From positions 186,001-250,000 of the forward strand of contig NZ_VCGX01000003.1 in assembly GCF_007671655.1 (NCBI RefSeq): a stretch of DNA of 64,000 nt. The letters run 5' to 3'. This DNA is from Marinobacter piscis (GTDB taxonomy: Bacteria; Pseudomonadota; Gammaproteobacteria; Pseudomonadales; Oleiphilaceae). The translations under genes and the position numbers were made by a program. The notes under the pieces are model-generated. The model made no database searches, was not told the DNA's origin, and saw only the letters and a list, made by a program, of their open reading frames with translations. Below are positions 1 through 10,231 of the stretch, one piece after another; position 1 is the stretch's first letter; each line of letters starts with the position of its first letter.

Positions 1-494
1 ACTTTATGGCCACCCAGGTGCAGCTGACGTATGAATTGCCTATGGCTGAAGTGGTCCTGGACTTCTTTGACCGGATCAAATCTGCAAGTCGCGGCTTTGC
101 CTCTCTGGATTATCAGTTTGTCCGCTTTCAGACGGCCAACCTTGTGCGCCTGGATGTGCTCATCAATGGCGAGCGGGTGGATGCACTGGCATTGATTGTT
201 CACAAGGATCAGTCCCAGCATAAAGGGCGCCAGCTCATTGAAAAAATGAAAGAGCTGATTCCCAGGCAGATGTTTGATATTGCGATTCAGGCAACCATAG
301 GGAACCAGGTTATATCACGGGTTACCGTAAAAGCCCTGCGGAAAAACGTAACGGCGAAGTGTTACGGCGGCGATATCAGCCGGAAGAAAAAGCTGCTTCA
401 AAAGCAGAAGGAAGGTAAAAAACGTATGAAGCAGCTGGGTAATGTCGAGGTGCCTCAGGAAGCGTTTCTTGCTGTGTTGAAAGTTGATAACTAA
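1..494 (+). CDS. lepA: Elongation factor 4 (LepA), C-terminal part, 5' truncated by the window edge
   Basis: The open frame enters at base 3 and ends in TAA; only about 163 C-terminal residues of this roughly 600-residue GTPase are present. The segment matches the LepA domain IV and LepA-specific C-terminal domain: the strand around [20 protein letters not shown] and the basic tail [20 protein letters not shown] are characteristic of the family. LepA is a membrane-associated translational GTPase thought to act on stalled or mis-translocated ribosomes. The G domain lies upstream of the window. It is followed 11 bases later by lepB, the classical lepA-lepB pair, so the two are very likely co-transcribed. 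The internal ATG at base 6 is not the real start. Confidence 0.97.
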   Translation, partial: FMATQVQLTYELPMAEVVLDFFDRIKSASRGFASLDYQFVRFQTANLVRLDVLINGERVDALALIVHKDQSQHKGRQLIEKMKELIPRQMFDIAIQATIGNQVISRVTVKALRKNVTAKCYGGDISRKKKLLQKQKEGKKRMKQLGNVEVPQEAFLAVLKVDN

Positions 495-505
495 AAGGCA
501 CCTTG

Positions 506-1276
506 ATGGATATTGATTTTCCTCTGGTTCTGGTCGTTCTGACTTTTGTCTCAGGGCTGATCTGGCTGGCAGACATCGTATTTTTACGGAAGCGTCGCCT
601 TGCAGCGGCGGGCGCTGAAGAGGAAGCCGCGAAAGAAGAGCCTTATCTGGTCGACCTCAGTCGCTCATTCTTCCCGGTACTGGCTGTTGTTCTGATACTC
701 CGGTCGTTTCTGGTAGAGCCATTCCAGATCCCTTCCGGCTCGATGCTGCCTACCCTGGAGGTGGGAGATTTTATTCTGGTCAATAAATACGCTTATGGTC
801 TGCGTCTGCCAGTTGCCGGAACCAAGATTCTGGATGTAGGAGATCCGGAGCGGGGAGATGTGATGGTGTTCCGGTATCCTGAGGACGGTAAAACCAACTA
901 CATCAAACGTGTCATTGGCCTGCCCGGTGACACAGTGCGCTATCGTGACAAGCAGCTGTTTATTAACAACCAGAAAGTTGAAAGCGAGTTTGTGGTGCGC
1001 CTGCCCCCCGTTGAAGTGCGCAGAGAAGACCTGGGAGAAGTTGAACACGATATCTACCTTACAATGGGCCGTCCGGGTACCGCCGGGGAAGGCGAGTGGC
1101 AGATACCGGAAGGCGAATACTTCGTAATGGGTGATAACCGGGATAACAGTAACGACAGCCGTTACTGGGGCACGGTCCGCGATGAGCTTATTGTAGGCAA
1201 AGCCTTTGCGATCTGGATGCACTGGGAGTCTCTGACCAGCCTGCCATCCTTCAAGCGTGTTGGCGGTATTGAGTAA
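506..1276 (+). CDS. lepB: Signal peptidase I
   Basis: Type I leader peptidase of 256 residues that removes signal peptides from secreted proteins at the periplasmic face of the inner membrane. Two N-terminal hydrophobic segments (about residues 5-26 and 54-70) anchor it. The catalytic Ser-Lys dyad is visible: Ser79 in PSGSMLPTL and Lys134 in NYIKRVIGLPGD. The late signature GDNRDNSNDSRYWG is also intact. A TTG codon lies directly before the ATG; the ATG at 506 was chosen because an AAGG ribosome-binding site sits 7 bases before it. Second complete gene of the lepA-lepB-DUF4845-rnc-era-recO-pdxJ operon. Confidence 0.97.
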   Translation: MDIDFPLVLVVLTFVSGLIWLADIVFLRKRRLAAAGAEEEAAKEEPYLVDLSRSFFPVLAVVLILRSFLVEPFQIPSGSMLPTLEVGDFILVNKYAYGLRLPVAGTKILDVGDPERGDVMVFRYPEDGKTNYIKRVIGLPGDTVRYRDKQLFINNQKVESEFVVRLPPVEVRREDLGEVEHDIYLTMGRPGTAGEGEWQIPEGEYFVMGDNRDNSNDSRYWGTVRDELIVGKAFAIWMHWESLTSLPSFKRVGGIE

Positions 1277-1303
1277 TTCGGACGATACTGGAGTTAACCT
1301 GTA

Positions 1304-1693
1304 ATGAAGAATAGTAATCTCTCCGCCATGGGGAGGCAGAGGGGGGCTTCCGCGCTTGTTGTTCTGATCGTGGTTCTGTTTTTTGGAAGCCTGCTTTCCC
1401 TTCTCATCAAGCTGGGGCCCGCCTATATGGATGATCTGACGATTCAGGAAGCGCTTGAAGGTCTGGACGGAACCGAGGGGTTGTCGCAGATGGGGCCAGC
1501 CCAGGTGCGCACCCTGATCAACAAGCGTCTGAGCGTGAACAATATCCGGGGATTTAACACCCGCGATATAGAAATAGAAAAAGACGGTGACCGGGTTGTG
1601 ATTAACCTGGATTACGAAGTTCGTAACCACATTTTCCGCAATGTGGACGCGGTCATCCACTTTCAGCACAACTATGAGATGAAGGGCACGTGA
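1304..1693 (+). CDS. DUF4845 family membrane-anchored protein
   Basis: Small protein of 129 residues with a short polar N-terminus, one transmembrane helix at about residues 14-34 and a C-terminal periplasmic domain. It matches the DUF4845 family, which in pseudomonads and relatives sits between lepB and rnc; its molecular role is not established. The start of the following rnc gene overlaps its stop codon by 4 bases (GTGA), so translation is probably coupled. No catalytic motif is visible. The call rests on the position and on the characteristic [20 protein letters not shown] segment. Confidence 0.85.
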   Translation: MKNSNLSAMGRQRGASALVVLIVVLFFGSLLSLLIKLGPAYMDDLTIQEALEGLDGTEGLSQMGPAQVRTLINKRLSVNNIRGFNTRDIEIEKDGDRVVINLDYEVRNHIFRNVDAVIHFQHNYEMKGT

Positions 1694-2379
1694 TTTCACA
1701 ACCGGATCTGGATCAGTTACAACGCCGCATCGGCTATCAGTTCAAGTCGCCGGAACGCCTTATGCTGGCGCTGACCCACCGGAGTTACAGCAACCAGAAT
1801 AACGAGCGGCTTGAGTTTCTGGGCGACTCCATTGTTAATATGGTAATTGCGGAATACCTGTACGCAGCTTTTGATAAAGCCCGGGAAGGGCACCTGAGCC
1901 GGTTGCGGGCCCGTATGGTCAAAGGTGTAACTCTGGCTGAAATTGGCCGGGAGTTTGAACTGGGAGGTTATTTAAGGCTGGGCTCCGGAGAGCTGAAAAG
2001 CGGTGGCTTTCGCCGGGAGTCCATTCTGGCCGACGCTGTGGAAGCCGTGATTGGTGCCATTTATCTGGACAGTGATTTCCATACCTGTCGGGATCAGATT
2101 TTGCGCTGGTTTGAGCCGCGTCTGAAACAACTTGATATCCAGGATACCCAGAAAGATCCGAAAACCCGTTTGCAGGAATACTTGCAGTCCCGGCAATTTC
2201 CGCTGCCCAGATACGACGTGGTATCGGTAGACGGTGAAGCCCATAATCAAACATTTCGTGTAACCTGTGCACTGTCTTCGCTGGAGCGGACAACCAGTGG
2301 TGTTGGCAGTAGCCGCCGGGTGGCGGAGCAGGAAGCGGCCCGTAGTGCGCTGAAACAGCTCGGCGTGGAGATTCCCTGA
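1690..2379 (+). CDS. rnc: Ribonuclease III
   Basis: Double-strand-specific endoribonuclease of 229 residues, close to the E. coli length of 226. It processes rRNA precursors and structured mRNAs. The N-terminal catalytic domain carries the signature [12 protein letters not shown] (about residues 40-51) with its acidic metal ligands, plus the second acidic cluster [13 protein letters not shown] (about 115-127). A double-stranded-RNA-binding domain follows from about residue 155, ending [19 protein letters not shown]. The start is GTG, overlapping the upstream stop; the stop overlaps the era start (TGATG). Rnc and Era are functionally linked in 16S rRNA maturation. Confidence 0.97.
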   Translation: MISQPDLDQLQRRIGYQFKSPERLMLALTHRSYSNQNNERLEFLGDSIVNMVIAEYLYAAFDKAREGHLSRLRARMVKGVTLAEIGREFELGGYLRLGSGELKSGGFRRESILADAVEAVIGAIYLDSDFHTCRDQILRWFEPRLKQLDIQDTQKDPKTRLQEYLQSRQFPLPRYDVVSVDGEAHNQTFRVTCALSSLERTTSGVGSSRRVAEQEAARSALKQLGVEIP

Positions 2380-3296
2380 TGAATGATATTACTCGCCCGG
2401 AAAACCCCGACAGTCGTTGTGGCTTTGTAGCCATTGTTGGCCGCCCCAATGTGGGTAAGTCGACGTTGCTGAACCATATTCTGGGGCAGAAACTGAGCAT
2501 TACCTCCCGCAAACCGCAAACAACGCGCCACAATGTGCTGGGAATCAAAACCGAAGGTCTTTCACAGGCGATTTATGTTGATACGCCGGGCATGCATGTA
2601 GAAGAACCCAGGGCCCTTAACCGGTACATGAACAAGGCTGCAGCTTCAGCATTGAAAGACGTAGATGTGGTTGTTTTTGTGGTGGATCAGCTTGCCTGGA
2701 CCACCGCGGATGAAATGGTTCTCGAAAAACTGAGCCGACTGACTTGCCCGGTCATTCTGGCTGTGAACAAGGTCGACCGTATTGAAAACCGGGAGAGCCT
2801 GTTGCCGCACCTGGACATGCTGTCCAGAAAGCGTGAGTTTGCGGAAATAATTCCGGTTTCTGCGCTGAAGGAAACCAACCTGCAACCACTGGAAGAAGCC
2901 GTGGGGCGTTTTCTGCCTGAGAGCATACATTTCTATCCGGATGATCAGATCACCGACCGGAGTGAGCGCTTTCTGGCGTCAGAAATTGTGCGCGAAAAAA
3001 TGACTCGCCAGCTTGGTGCCGAGCTGCCTTATTCTGTTGCGGTTGAAATTGAAGAGTTCCGACGCGACGAAAAAACGCTGCACATATCGGCGTTGATTCT
3101 GGTTGAGCGTGAGGGGCAGAAAAAAATCATTATCGGTGATAAAGGCAGCCGGCTGCGGAGCATTGGCCAGGATGCCCGGATTGATATGGAGCGCCTGTTT
3201 GACAGCAAGGTAATGCTCAAGCTGTGGGTGAAGGTGAAGCGGGGCTGGGCTGACAGTGACCGGGCCCTGAAAAGTCTGGGCATGAACGACTTCTGA
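2379..3296 (+). CDS. era: GTPase Era
   Basis: Essential GTPase for 16S rRNA processing and 30S assembly, 305 residues. The G domain has the P-loop GRPNVGKST (about residues 21-29), the G3 motif DTPG and the G4 motif NKVD. The C-terminal KH RNA-binding domain is recognisable in [16 protein letters not shown] at about residues 248-263. The start codon overlaps the rnc stop. The arrangement rnc-era-recO is conserved across gammaproteobacteria and fits co-expression of ribosome maturation functions. Nothing unusual was seen. Confidence 0.98.
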   Translation: MNDITRPENPDSRCGFVAIVGRPNVGKSTLLNHILGQKLSITSRKPQTTRHNVLGIKTEGLSQAIYVDTPGMHVEEPRALNRYMNKAAASALKDVDVVVFVVDQLAWTTADEMVLEKLSRLTCPVILAVNKVDRIENRESLLPHLDMLSRKREFAEIIPVSALKETNLQPLEEAVGRFLPESIHFYPDDQITDRSERFLASEIVREKMTRQLGAELPYSVAVEIEEFRRDEKTLHISALILVEREGQKKIIIGDKGSRLRSIGQDARIDMERLFDSKVMLKLWVKVKRGWADSDRALKSLGMNDF

Positions 3297-3319
3297 GGAG
3301 GCTGTGCGCCCGAGGGTCT

Positions 3320-4051
3320 ATGACAAGAGAAGCGCAGCAGCTGGAACCCGCGTATGTGATTCATCGCCGGCCCTGGCGGGAAACCAGCCTCATAGTTGAT
3401 CTGTTTACCCTGAATCATGGCCGTATAAGCGCAATAGCGCGCGGCGCCAACAGCAGCAAGAGCCCGTTGAAAGCCCAGTTGCAACCATTTCAGCCGCTTT
3501 TTCTGGGCTGGACGGGGCGCAGTGACCTGAAAACCCTGACGGAAACGGATATGCGTGAAGGGCCGGTATTGCGCCGCACCGTAGCGTTATACAGTGGACT
3601 GTATCTCAATGAGCTGGTGCAGCGGGTGTTGCCTCCGGCCGACCCCCACCCGACCCTTTTTGCCGCTTACATTGAGGCGTTGTCGCAATTGGCGGCAACA
3701 TCCGATGTTGAGCCGGTATTACGAAAATTCGAACAGGCCTTTGCAGCCGCTATGGGTTACGATTTTGCCTGGGATCTGGCAATGGATACCGGCGAATCAG
3801 TGACTGCAGAGCAGGCCTATTGCTATGATCCCGAACAAGGCATTATTGCCGGTGTGTCAGCCGGTACGCGCTTGCAGAACCTGCCGGGAGCAGCCCTGCT
3901 GGCTCTTGCCGAAGGAGACTATGAAACACCTGCCTGCCGTCGGGTAGCAAAACGGGTGATGCGCATACTGACCGACTACTTGCTTCAGGGGCGCCCACTG
4001 AACAGCCGCAGTCTTTTTATTCATCAAAAGGGAGAACGTCATGAATCCTAG
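3320..4051 (+). CDS. recO: DNA repair protein RecO
   Basis: RecO, 243 residues, mediates loading of RecA onto SSB-coated single-stranded DNA in the RecFOR pathway and anneals complementary strands. The N-terminal OB-fold region ([19 protein letters not shown]) and the stretch [20 protein letters not shown] are typical. As in E. coli the protein lacks the zinc-binding cysteines of Gram-positive RecO. It lies 23 bases after era and overlaps the start of pdxJ by 11 bases, so it belongs to the same operon. Confidence 0.95.
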   Translation: MTREAQQLEPAYVIHRRPWRETSLIVDLFTLNHGRISAIARGANSSKSPLKAQLQPFQPLFLGWTGRSDLKTLTETDMREGPVLRRTVALYSGLYLNELVQRVLPPADPHPTLFAAYIEALSQLAATSDVEPVLRKFEQAFAAAMGYDFAWDLAMDTGESVTAEQAYCYDPEQGIIAGVSAGTRLQNLPGAALLALAEGDYETPACRRVAKRVMRILTDYLLQGRPLNSRSLFIHQKGERHES

Positions 4052-4781
4052 AGTGTTGCTTGGTGTCAATATCGATCATATTGCCACCTTACGTGAGGCC
4101 CGGGGAACGCGTTATCCCGACCCGGTACAGGCTGCCATGATCGCAGAGGAAGCAGGTGCAGATGGCATTACGATCCATCCCAGGGAAGATCGTCGCCACA
4201 TTCAGGACCGTGATGTCCGGCTGCTGAAAGAAGTGCTGCACACCAAAATGAACCTCGAAATGGCGGTGACGGATGCCATGCTTGAGTTTGCCGAAGAGGT
4301 TCAGCCGGAATGCGTGTGCCTGGTTCCTGAAAAACGGGAAGAGCTCACCACTGAAGGTGGGCTGGATGTTATAGGGCAGGAAGAGCGAGTGGCCAGAGCC
4401 TGTGAGCGCCTTGCTCGCCAGGGTGCTGAGGTTTCTCTGTTTGTTGACCCGGATCCGGCCCAGATTGATGCTGCCGTGCGCTGTGGTGCCCCGGTGATCG
4501 AACTCCATACCGGCGAATACGCACAGGCGCCGGGTGCCGAAGCGGAAGAGGCCACGTTCAGAGTGCTGGCGGATGCGGTTGCCTATGCCCGTACAAAAGG
4601 ACTGATTGTGAATGCCGGCCATGGACTGCATTATCACAATACGGAAAAAATTGCGGCCATCCCTGGTATTAATGAACTCAATATCGGCCACGCTATTATT
4701 GCGCGGGCTGTCTTTAGCGGCCTTAAAGAAGCGGTTCGCGACATGAAGGCGATTCTGGAGCGGGCACGCAGCTCAGCGTAA
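4041..4781 (+). CDS. pdxJ: Pyridoxine 5'-phosphate synthase
   Basis: PdxJ, 246 residues, condenses 1-deoxy-D-xylulose 5-phosphate with 3-amino-2-oxopropyl phosphate to give pyridoxine 5'-phosphate, the last ring-closing step of vitamin B6 synthesis. The TIM-barrel start [20 protein letters not shown] is diagnostic, and [12 protein letters not shown] and [10 protein letters not shown] carry active-site residues. The ATG lies inside the 3' end of recO, and an AAGGGAGAACGTC context supplies the ribosome-binding site. It is the last gene of the operon and is convergent with the sensor kinase gene, 21 bases away. Confidence 0.98.
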   Translation: MNPRVLLGVNIDHIATLREARGTRYPDPVQAAMIAEEAGADGITIHPREDRRHIQDRDVRLLKEVLHTKMNLEMAVTDAMLEFAEEVQPECVCLVPEKREELTTEGGLDVIGQEERVARACERLARQGAEVSLFVDPDPAQIDAAVRCGAPVIELHTGEYAQAPGAEAEEATFRVLADAVAYARTKGLIVNAGHGLHYHNTEKIAAIPGINELNIGHAIIARAVFSGLKEAVRDMKAILERARSSA

Positions 4782-4797
4782 CCCACCTGCAGCAGTG

Positions 4798-4829
4798 CAC
4801 CATCAGTCGCGGCTGCGTCGCTGATGGTG
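4798..4829. terminator. Possible hairpin at the pdxJ / sensor kinase convergent junction
   Basis: A perfect 9-bp inverted repeat (CACCATCAG at 4798-4806 and CTGATGGTG at 4821-4829) with a 14-base loop lies where the two convergent genes end, overlapping the last codons of the kinase gene. There is no T-tract on either side, so it is at best a weak or Rho-assisted terminator. Confidence 0.35.
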
Positions 4830-7679
4830 TGCCCGGAAGATAGCTTGCCAGTCGGTCTGTTCACTCCAGATTTGCAGCCGCTCAATCGCAGAGACCAGCT
4901 GGGTCATCTGTGTCTCTGTATCCGGGGCAGAGCGCTTGAGTGCTGTTTCCAGACGGCCGGCCGCCACACGCAACTCGGGTACGCCACAATAACGGGTAGC
5001 CCCGTGCAGCTTATGTACGCATTCCAGTAACTCCTCCAGATCACCACTGCTCCAGAGTTGTCTGATACTAATCGCATCTGTGGGAAGTTGCTCCAGAAGC
5101 ATGCTGAAAAGTTCTTCTGCAAGGTCTGCTTTGCCACCTGCCAGTTGAATGCTCTCGCTCACGCTTACACAGTCCCGCTGCATTTTTCGGGTAGAGGGCC
5201 GTAGTGGGCGGCGGGTATCCCGTACCTCAGATACTGGCAGCAGGTTTGTGGCAGCCGGCGACCTGACCTGATAACCGGTGTACTCAAGTATGATTTCGGC
5301 CAGTTGGCCGCTACTGATGGGCTTGGGCAGGTAGCCGTCAAAACCCTGCCGGATCAGACGCTCCCGCTCATCAGCCAGCGCATGTGCTGTGAGCGCGATA
5401 ATACTGGTTCTATGGTTGCTGTCATCCATTTCACGCAGATGCGACGTAGCTTCCAGGCCATCCATGCCCGGCATCTGAAGGTCCATGAACACAAGGTCGA
5501 AAGGAGTTTTCCGGGCTTTGCTCAGCGCTTCAAAACCGCTGGATGCAGGCTCTGCGTTAATTCCATAATCCTTCAGGAGTGTGATAACCAGTTTCAGATT
5601 GGCGTCGTTGTCATCGACAGCCAGGATCCGGGGGATGCCCGTGGACGCAGGAGGGCGCGTTTCAGGGGGCGAGTGCAAAGTGCTATGCCGGGCGCTGCTA
5701 ATGCCATGTACCAGAAGCAGAAGCTGATTATAAAGCGACTGGCGGCATACGGGTTTGGTCAGGTGGCCACTGGCGAGTTCGGGCAGTGGCGAGTCCTGCA
5801 CCTCCAGCGTGGGTGTCAGTAACAGGGTACGGCAATCACGCTCAACTTCCAGGTTTCGGACAAGGTTGTAGTACTGGCTTGAACTGAGCAGATGATTTGT
5901 GAGCCCTATAATGGCAGCGGCATAACCTGACTGACTTTTCTGGGCACTGGTTATCTGTTCTTCCATTGCATCGGGAGTTGCAACCCGGTCCACGGTGATG
6001 CCCCAGTCACCCAGCAAATGCTCAACCGCAAGCCCGGATGTTTTTTGGTGTTCCAGGTAGATCACCCGCTCTCCCTGCAGTGCATCCATCGGATTGATGG
6101 TTTGTGTCGCTGTAGCGAGTTCCGGGGTGAGCGTAAACCAGAACGTAGAGCCTTTGCCCAGTTCACTGTCCAGGCCAATCTCGCCCCCCATTTCCTCCAC
6201 CAGGCGCTTGGAAATCGCCAGACCCAGCCCGGTGCCGCCATACTGTCGGGCGGTCGAGGCATCTGCCTGACTGAATGCGTTGAACAGAGTCTGTTGTTGC
6301 GCTCTGGACAATCCGACACCTGAGTCCGTAATGCTCAGGCGTAAAGTGAACTGGTTGCTTTCGTCAGCTTCCTCTTCAAGGCTGGCTCGTAACACGACCT
6401 CGCCGGTCTGGGTGAACTTGATGGCATTGTTCACCAGGTTGGTGACGACCTGCTTCACACGTAGCGGGTCCCCTAAAATATTGTCCGGTACATCGTTATA
6501 CACCAGGGGAACCAGATCGAGGTTTTTACTGTGCGCAGCCGGAGCCAGCATAACCATTACTTCTTCTACGATATCCCGGAGCTGGAAGGGCACCCGGTCA
6601 AGCTTGAGCTTGCCGGCTTCAATTTTGGAAAAGTCCAGGATGTCGTTAATGATGGTAAGCAGAATTTCAGACGATTTTCGGATAGTGCTCAGATGGTCCC
6701 GTTGTTGTCGGGGCAGCGGGCTTTTCAGCAGCAACTCGGTAAAACCGATAATGCCATTGAGCGGGGTGCGGATTTCATGGGACATGTTGGCCAGAAATTC
6801 AGACTTTATACGGCTCGCCTCCAGCGCTTGTTTGCGTGCCATGTCGAGCTCAATATTCTGCACCTCGATGGTTTCCAGCGTCTCTCGCAGGTCTTCGGTG
6901 GCCTGATCAATATTGTGCTGCATTTCCATCTGAGCATTGCTCAGTTCCTCGGCCATGGCATTGAGCCCTGATTCAAGCTGCTCGAACTCCGGCCCAGCCT
7001 GAGTATGAACACGGGTTTCAAGCTTACCTTCCTTCAGTTTTGCCACCGCTTCGTTCAGTTCGAATACCGGCCCGGTAAAGGCACGGCTCAGGCGCAGCGC
7101 CACCAGCAGGCTGAATGCGACCCCGCCCAGCACCAGCAGCAAAGAGATGAGAACCGCTTTGTAGGTCTCTTTCTCAGTGCGGATATGAGACATCTCTACA
7201 ACAACCCAGCCCAGAGGCTCTTTCTGGCGGGAAGCGGTCTGCAGCGAATCCGGGTCTGGGAGAGTCTGAATCATGAGCTCCTTGAGAAAAACCGGAGTCA
7301 CAAAGCGAGTGCTGGCTGCAAAGGCAATGTTCGTTGCCTGCTCACTGGCCAGGTGGCTGTTTTCGAGGCTGTCTGTGCCGCCCGGGCCTGTGTGCAGCAA
7401 GCGGTTGCGATCGGCATCGAAAAATGTGATTGAGCGAACATCCTGCTCCTCCAGCAGGGCACTGGACAGGCTGTTAAGCAGGTTGTGGTTGGTGGTGAAC
7501 AGGCCATACTCAGAACCGGCGGCAAGCTGGCGACTCAGGGACTCTCCACGATCTTTCAGCAGGTTTTCAATGTTGTTGACCCAGCTGTAAGTAAAAAACA
7601 GTCCGAGCATAAGCGTGGTGATAAGCGTGGGAACCAGGGTTACCACCAGCACTTTTTTGCGAATACCCCAATGTCGCAT
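4803..7679 (-). CDS. barA: Hybrid sensor histidine kinase of the BarA/GacS type
   Basis: Tripartite membrane kinase of 958 residues that in relatives phosphorylates the response regulator UvrY/GacA and controls Csr/Rsm small RNAs. Order of domains: transmembrane helix (about 11-32), periplasmic sensor, second helix (175-199), HAMP (197-252), dimerisation domain with His301 in [12 protein letters not shown], ATPase with N-box [12 protein letters not shown] and G-box [12 protein letters not shown], a receiver-like domain at about 537-652 that lacks the acceptor Asp, a true receiver with Asp733 in [11 protein letters not shown], and a C-terminal Hpt with His892 in [11 protein letters not shown]. 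The ATG at 7679 was preferred over the longest frame (7733) because AGGAAG sits 8 bases before it. The neighbourhood with cysM-rlmD-relA is like that of Pseudomonas gacS. Confidence 0.93.
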   Translation of the reverse strand: MRHWGIRKKVLVVTLVPTLITTLMLGLFFTYSWVNNIENLLKDRGESLSRQLAAGSEYGLFTTNHNLLNSLSSALLEEQDVRSITFFDADRNRLLHTGPGGTDSLENSHLASEQATNIAFAASTRFVTPVFLKELMIQTLPDPDSLQTASRQKEPLGWVVVEMSHIRTEKETYKAVLISLLLVLGGVAFSLLVALRLSRAFTGPVFELNEAVAKLKEGKLETRVHTQAGPEFEQLESGLNAMAEELSNAQMEMQHNIDQATEDLRETLETIEVQNIELDMARKQALEASRIKSEFLANMSHEIRTPLNGIIGFTELLLKSPLPRQQRDHLSTIRKSSEILLTIINDILDFSKIEAGKLKLDRVPFQLRDIVEEVMVMLAPAAHSKNLDLVPLVYNDVPDNILGDPLRVKQVVTNLVNNAIKFTQTGEVVLRASLEEEADESNQFTLRLSITDSGVGLSRAQQQTLFNAFSQADASTARQYGGTGLGLAISKRLVEEMGGEIGLDSELGKGSTFWFTLTPELATATQTINPMDALQGERVIYLEHQKTSGLAVEHLLGDWGITVDRVATPDAMEEQITSAQKSQSGYAAAIIGLTNHLLSSSQYYNLVRNLEVERDCRTLLLTPTLEVQDSPLPELASGHLTKPVCRQSLYNQLLLLVHGISSARHSTLHSPPETRPPASTGIPRILAVDDNDANLKLVITLLKDYGINAEPASSGFEALSKARKTPFDLVFMDLQMPGMDGLEATSHLREMDDSNHRTSIIALTAHALADERERLIRQGFDGYLPKPISSGQLAEIILEYTGYQVRSPAATNLLPVSEVRDTRRPLRPSTRKMQRDCVSVSESIQLAGGKADLAEELFSMLLEQLPTDAISIRQLWSSGDLEELLECVHKLHGATRYCGVPELRVAAGRLETALKRSAPDTETQMTQLVSAIERLQIWSEQTDWQAIFRAHHQRRSRD

Positions 7680-7841
7680 ACCTGACTTCCTGAACAGAAC
7701 CTGACACCGCCGGTTTATACCGACCACGTCCATGTAAGGCAGCAGGCTTTCCGGGAGCGGAGGCCTGTGCAGCTGGTCCGGCCGGGCTCAGGTATCTGCA
7801 CCTGATATAGCCTGCCGTCATGGTTTTAGCGAGAACCCTTA

Positions 7842-7871
7842 TTGGGCGACTGCCGTCATAAGGCGTATCAT
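7842..7871 (+). promoter_or_regulatory. Candidate sigma70 promoter upstream of cysM
   Basis: TTGGGC (7842-7847) and TATCAT (7866-7871) are separated by 18 bases and lie 33 bases before the cysM ATG in the divergent intergenic region. The hexamers are imperfect, so this is a tentative assignment. Confidence 0.35.
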
Positions 7872-7903
7872 GCCACGTTAAAAGTGTACCACAGGGTTTA
7901 AAT

Positions 7904-8797
7904 ATGCATTTTCCTACAATAGAAGATTATGTCGGGCATACGCCTTTGGTTCGGCTACAGCGGCTTCCCGGCGATACCAGTAATACCATTCTGGCAAAGC
8001 TTGAGGGCAACAACCCCGCCGGCTCAGTGAAAGACAGGCCAGCTATCGGCATGATTCAGGAGGCCGAAAACCGTGGTGAAATCAAGCCCGGCGATACGCT
8101 GATTGAGGCAACCAGCGGTAACACCGGGATTGCTCTGGCCATGGCGGCTGCAATCAAGGGGTATCGCATGGTGCTTATCATGCCGGCGAACATGAGTGAA
8201 GAGCGGCGCGCGTCAATGCGAGCCTATGGTGCGGAAATTATAACCGTGAGCCAGGAAGAAGGCATGGAGGTGGCCCGGGATATGGCCCTGGAAATGCAGG
8301 CTGCGGGGAAGGGCACGGTGCTCGACCAGTTCAGCAACGAAGACAACCCGCTATCCCACTATCGCACCACAGGCCCGGAGATCTGGGAGCAGACGGAAGG
8401 CCGGGTTACCCACTTTGTCAGCTCAATGGGAACAACCGGTACAATTATGGGCGTATCCCGATACCTGAAGGAGCGCAATCCGGACATCAGTATCATTGGT
8501 CTGCAGCCAACAGAAGGCGCGTCTATACCGGGTATCCGGCGCTGGCCCGAAGCCTATCTACCCAGCATTTATGACGCTGCCCGGGTAGATCAGGTTCTTG
8601 ATATTGGCCAGCAGGAAGCCGAAGACACCATGCGTGCACTGGCAGAGCGGGAAGGGATTTTTTGCGGTGTATCATCCGGCGGTTCCATAGCAGCTGCTCT
8701 GCGGCTGTCTGAGCAGGTTGAAAATGCCATTATCGTGGCCATTATCTGTGATCGGGGTGACCGCTACTTATCCACCGGCGTATTCCCGGGCGCCTGA
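7904..8797 (+). CDS. cysM: Cysteine synthase B
   Basis: PLP-dependent O-acetylserine sulfhydrylase B of 297 residues. It makes cysteine from O-acetylserine and sulfide, or S-sulfocysteine from thiosulfate. The PLP lysine is Lys43 in [12 protein letters not shown]; the substrate loop is [12 protein letters not shown] and the phosphate-binding loop is [11 protein letters not shown]. The CysM character comes from the [10 protein letters not shown] context and the acetylserine-site sequence. It is divergent from the sensor kinase gene and starts the cysM-rlmD-relA-mazG plus-strand run. Confidence 0.95.
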   Translation: MHFPTIEDYVGHTPLVRLQRLPGDTSNTILAKLEGNNPAGSVKDRPAIGMIQEAENRGEIKPGDTLIEATSGNTGIALAMAAAIKGYRMVLIMPANMSEERRASMRAYGAEIITVSQEEGMEVARDMALEMQAAGKGTVLDQFSNEDNPLSHYRTTGPEIWEQTEGRVTHFVSSMGTTGTIMGVSRYLKERNPDISIIGLQPTEGASIPGIRRWPEAYLPSIYDAARVDQVLDIGQQEAEDTMRALAEREGIFCGVSSGGSIAAALRLSEQVENAIIVAIICDRGDRYLSTGVFPGA

Positions 8798-8823
8798 ACC
8801 AGACACTATCAAGAGAACAGATT

Positions 8824-10173
8824 ATGAGCAGACGACGCAGGAAAGCTCTTCCTACGGAACCCGTGCGTTGTGCGGTTGACACCCTTAGCCATGATGGCCG
8901 CGGAATCGCTCGCCAGGAAGGTAAGATCCTGTTTGTGGATGGCGCCTTGCCCGGTGAAACCGTTATGGCCAAAGTTGTTTCCTCCCGGAGTAAGTTTGAT
9001 GAGTTGCGCACGCTTGAAGTGCTGGAGGCAGCTCCGGACCGGCAAACCCCTCCCTGTGAGTTTGCAGATCTGTGTGGTGGTTGCAGCCTTCAGCATATGA
9101 GCGGCGATGCACAGATCCGGTTCAAGGAAAATACATTGCGTGAGCAGTTTGCGCATTTTGGTGGCATAGAACCCGAAGAGTGGGTTGCGCCTCTGCGTTC
9201 GCGGGATACCCTTGGGTATCGTCGCAAGGCCCGCATGGGCGTGCGCTATGTTAAGGCACGGGACTCGGTGCTGGTCGGGTTCCGGGAAAAACGAAACAGT
9301 TTTCTTACCGATATTGATCGTTGCCTGGTGCTTGACCCCCGCATTGGTGAACGCATTGTCCCGCTGCGGGAATTGCTCTACAGCATGGATGCCTATGCGC
9401 GCATCCCCCAGGTAGAGGTTGCCTGTGGCGACGATGCGGCTGCGATGGTCTTTCGCAACATGGATGACCTGAGTAGCAGGGACCGGGAAAAGCTGATTGC
9501 CTTTGGTCAGAATCACGATCTGCATATTTATCTGCAGCCTAAAGGTCCGGATACCGTACATCGGATATGGCCTGAGTCAGCGGGCAGGCATCAGGAGCGC
9601 CTGAGCTACCGGCTGGATGCGTTTGACCTCTCCATGACATTCCACCCCATGGACTTCACACAAGTTAACGCAGGCATTAACAGAGATATGGTGAGCACTG
9701 CGGTAGAGTGGATGGATGTGCAGCCGGATGAGCGGGTTCTGGACCTGTTTTGCGGGCTTGGCAACTTTACTCTGCCGCTTGCCCGTAAAGGTGGCGAGGT
9801 TGTGGGTGTGGAAGGCGATGACGCCATGGTCGTGCGCGGTCGGGAAAACGCCGAACTGAACGGCCTGGCAAATGTGGCCTTCCACGGCGCGGATCTGCAC
9901 GGTGACTTTACCGGCCAGAGCTGGGCAAAAGAAGGCTTCGATAAAATCCTTATTGATCCGCCCCGTACCGGTGCAGAAGAGATCTGTAAGTACCTGACAG
10001 CGTTTGGTGCCAGCAGAATTGTGTATGTGTCGTGTAATCCCGCTACTCTGGCCAGAGATGCCGGAGTCATGGCTCGTAATGGATATCGACTGGTACGTGC
10101 GGGGGTCATGGATATGTTTCCCCACACTACCCATGTGGAGTCCATTGCATTGTTTGAGCGCACGGAACGTTGA
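8824..10173 (+). CDS. rlmD: 23S rRNA (uracil-1939-C5)-methyltransferase RlmD
   Basis: SAM-dependent m5U methyltransferase (formerly RumA), 449 residues, modifying U1939 of 23S rRNA. An N-terminal TRAM domain (about 12-70) is followed by iron-sulfur cysteines Cys78, Cys84 and Cys87 in [10 protein letters not shown], with a fourth near residue 164. The Rossmann methyltransferase core has [16 protein letters not shown] (motif I), the DPPRTGAEE motif and the catalytic [10 protein letters not shown]. It starts 26 bases after cysM and precedes relA, as in Pseudomonas, so co-transcription is likely. Confidence 0.96.
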   Translation: MSRRRRKALPTEPVRCAVDTLSHDGRGIARQEGKILFVDGALPGETVMAKVVSSRSKFDELRTLEVLEAAPDRQTPPCEFADLCGGCSLQHMSGDAQIRFKENTLREQFAHFGGIEPEEWVAPLRSRDTLGYRRKARMGVRYVKARDSVLVGFREKRNSFLTDIDRCLVLDPRIGERIVPLRELLYSMDAYARIPQVEVACGDDAAAMVFRNMDDLSSRDREKLIAFGQNHDLHIYLQPKGPDTVHRIWPESAGRHQERLSYRLDAFDLSMTFHPMDFTQVNAGINRDMVSTAVEWMDVQPDERVLDLFCGLGNFTLPLARKGGEVVGVEGDDAMVVRGRENAELNGLANVAFHGADLHGDFTGQSWAKEGFDKILIDPPRTGAEEICKYLTAFGASRIVYVSCNPATLARDAGVMARNGYRLVRAGVMDMFPHTTHVESIALFERTER

Positions 10174-10231
10174 ATGTTGTTGTGCGCAGACAGGGATCGC
10201 TGTGTGAGTCAACAGGAATAGCAAGGCAGAT

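Noticed and set aside
665..1699. Long minus-strand open frame (344 residues) over lepB
   Set aside because: A shadow of lepB and the DUF4845 gene; no family resemblance and no ribosome-binding site.
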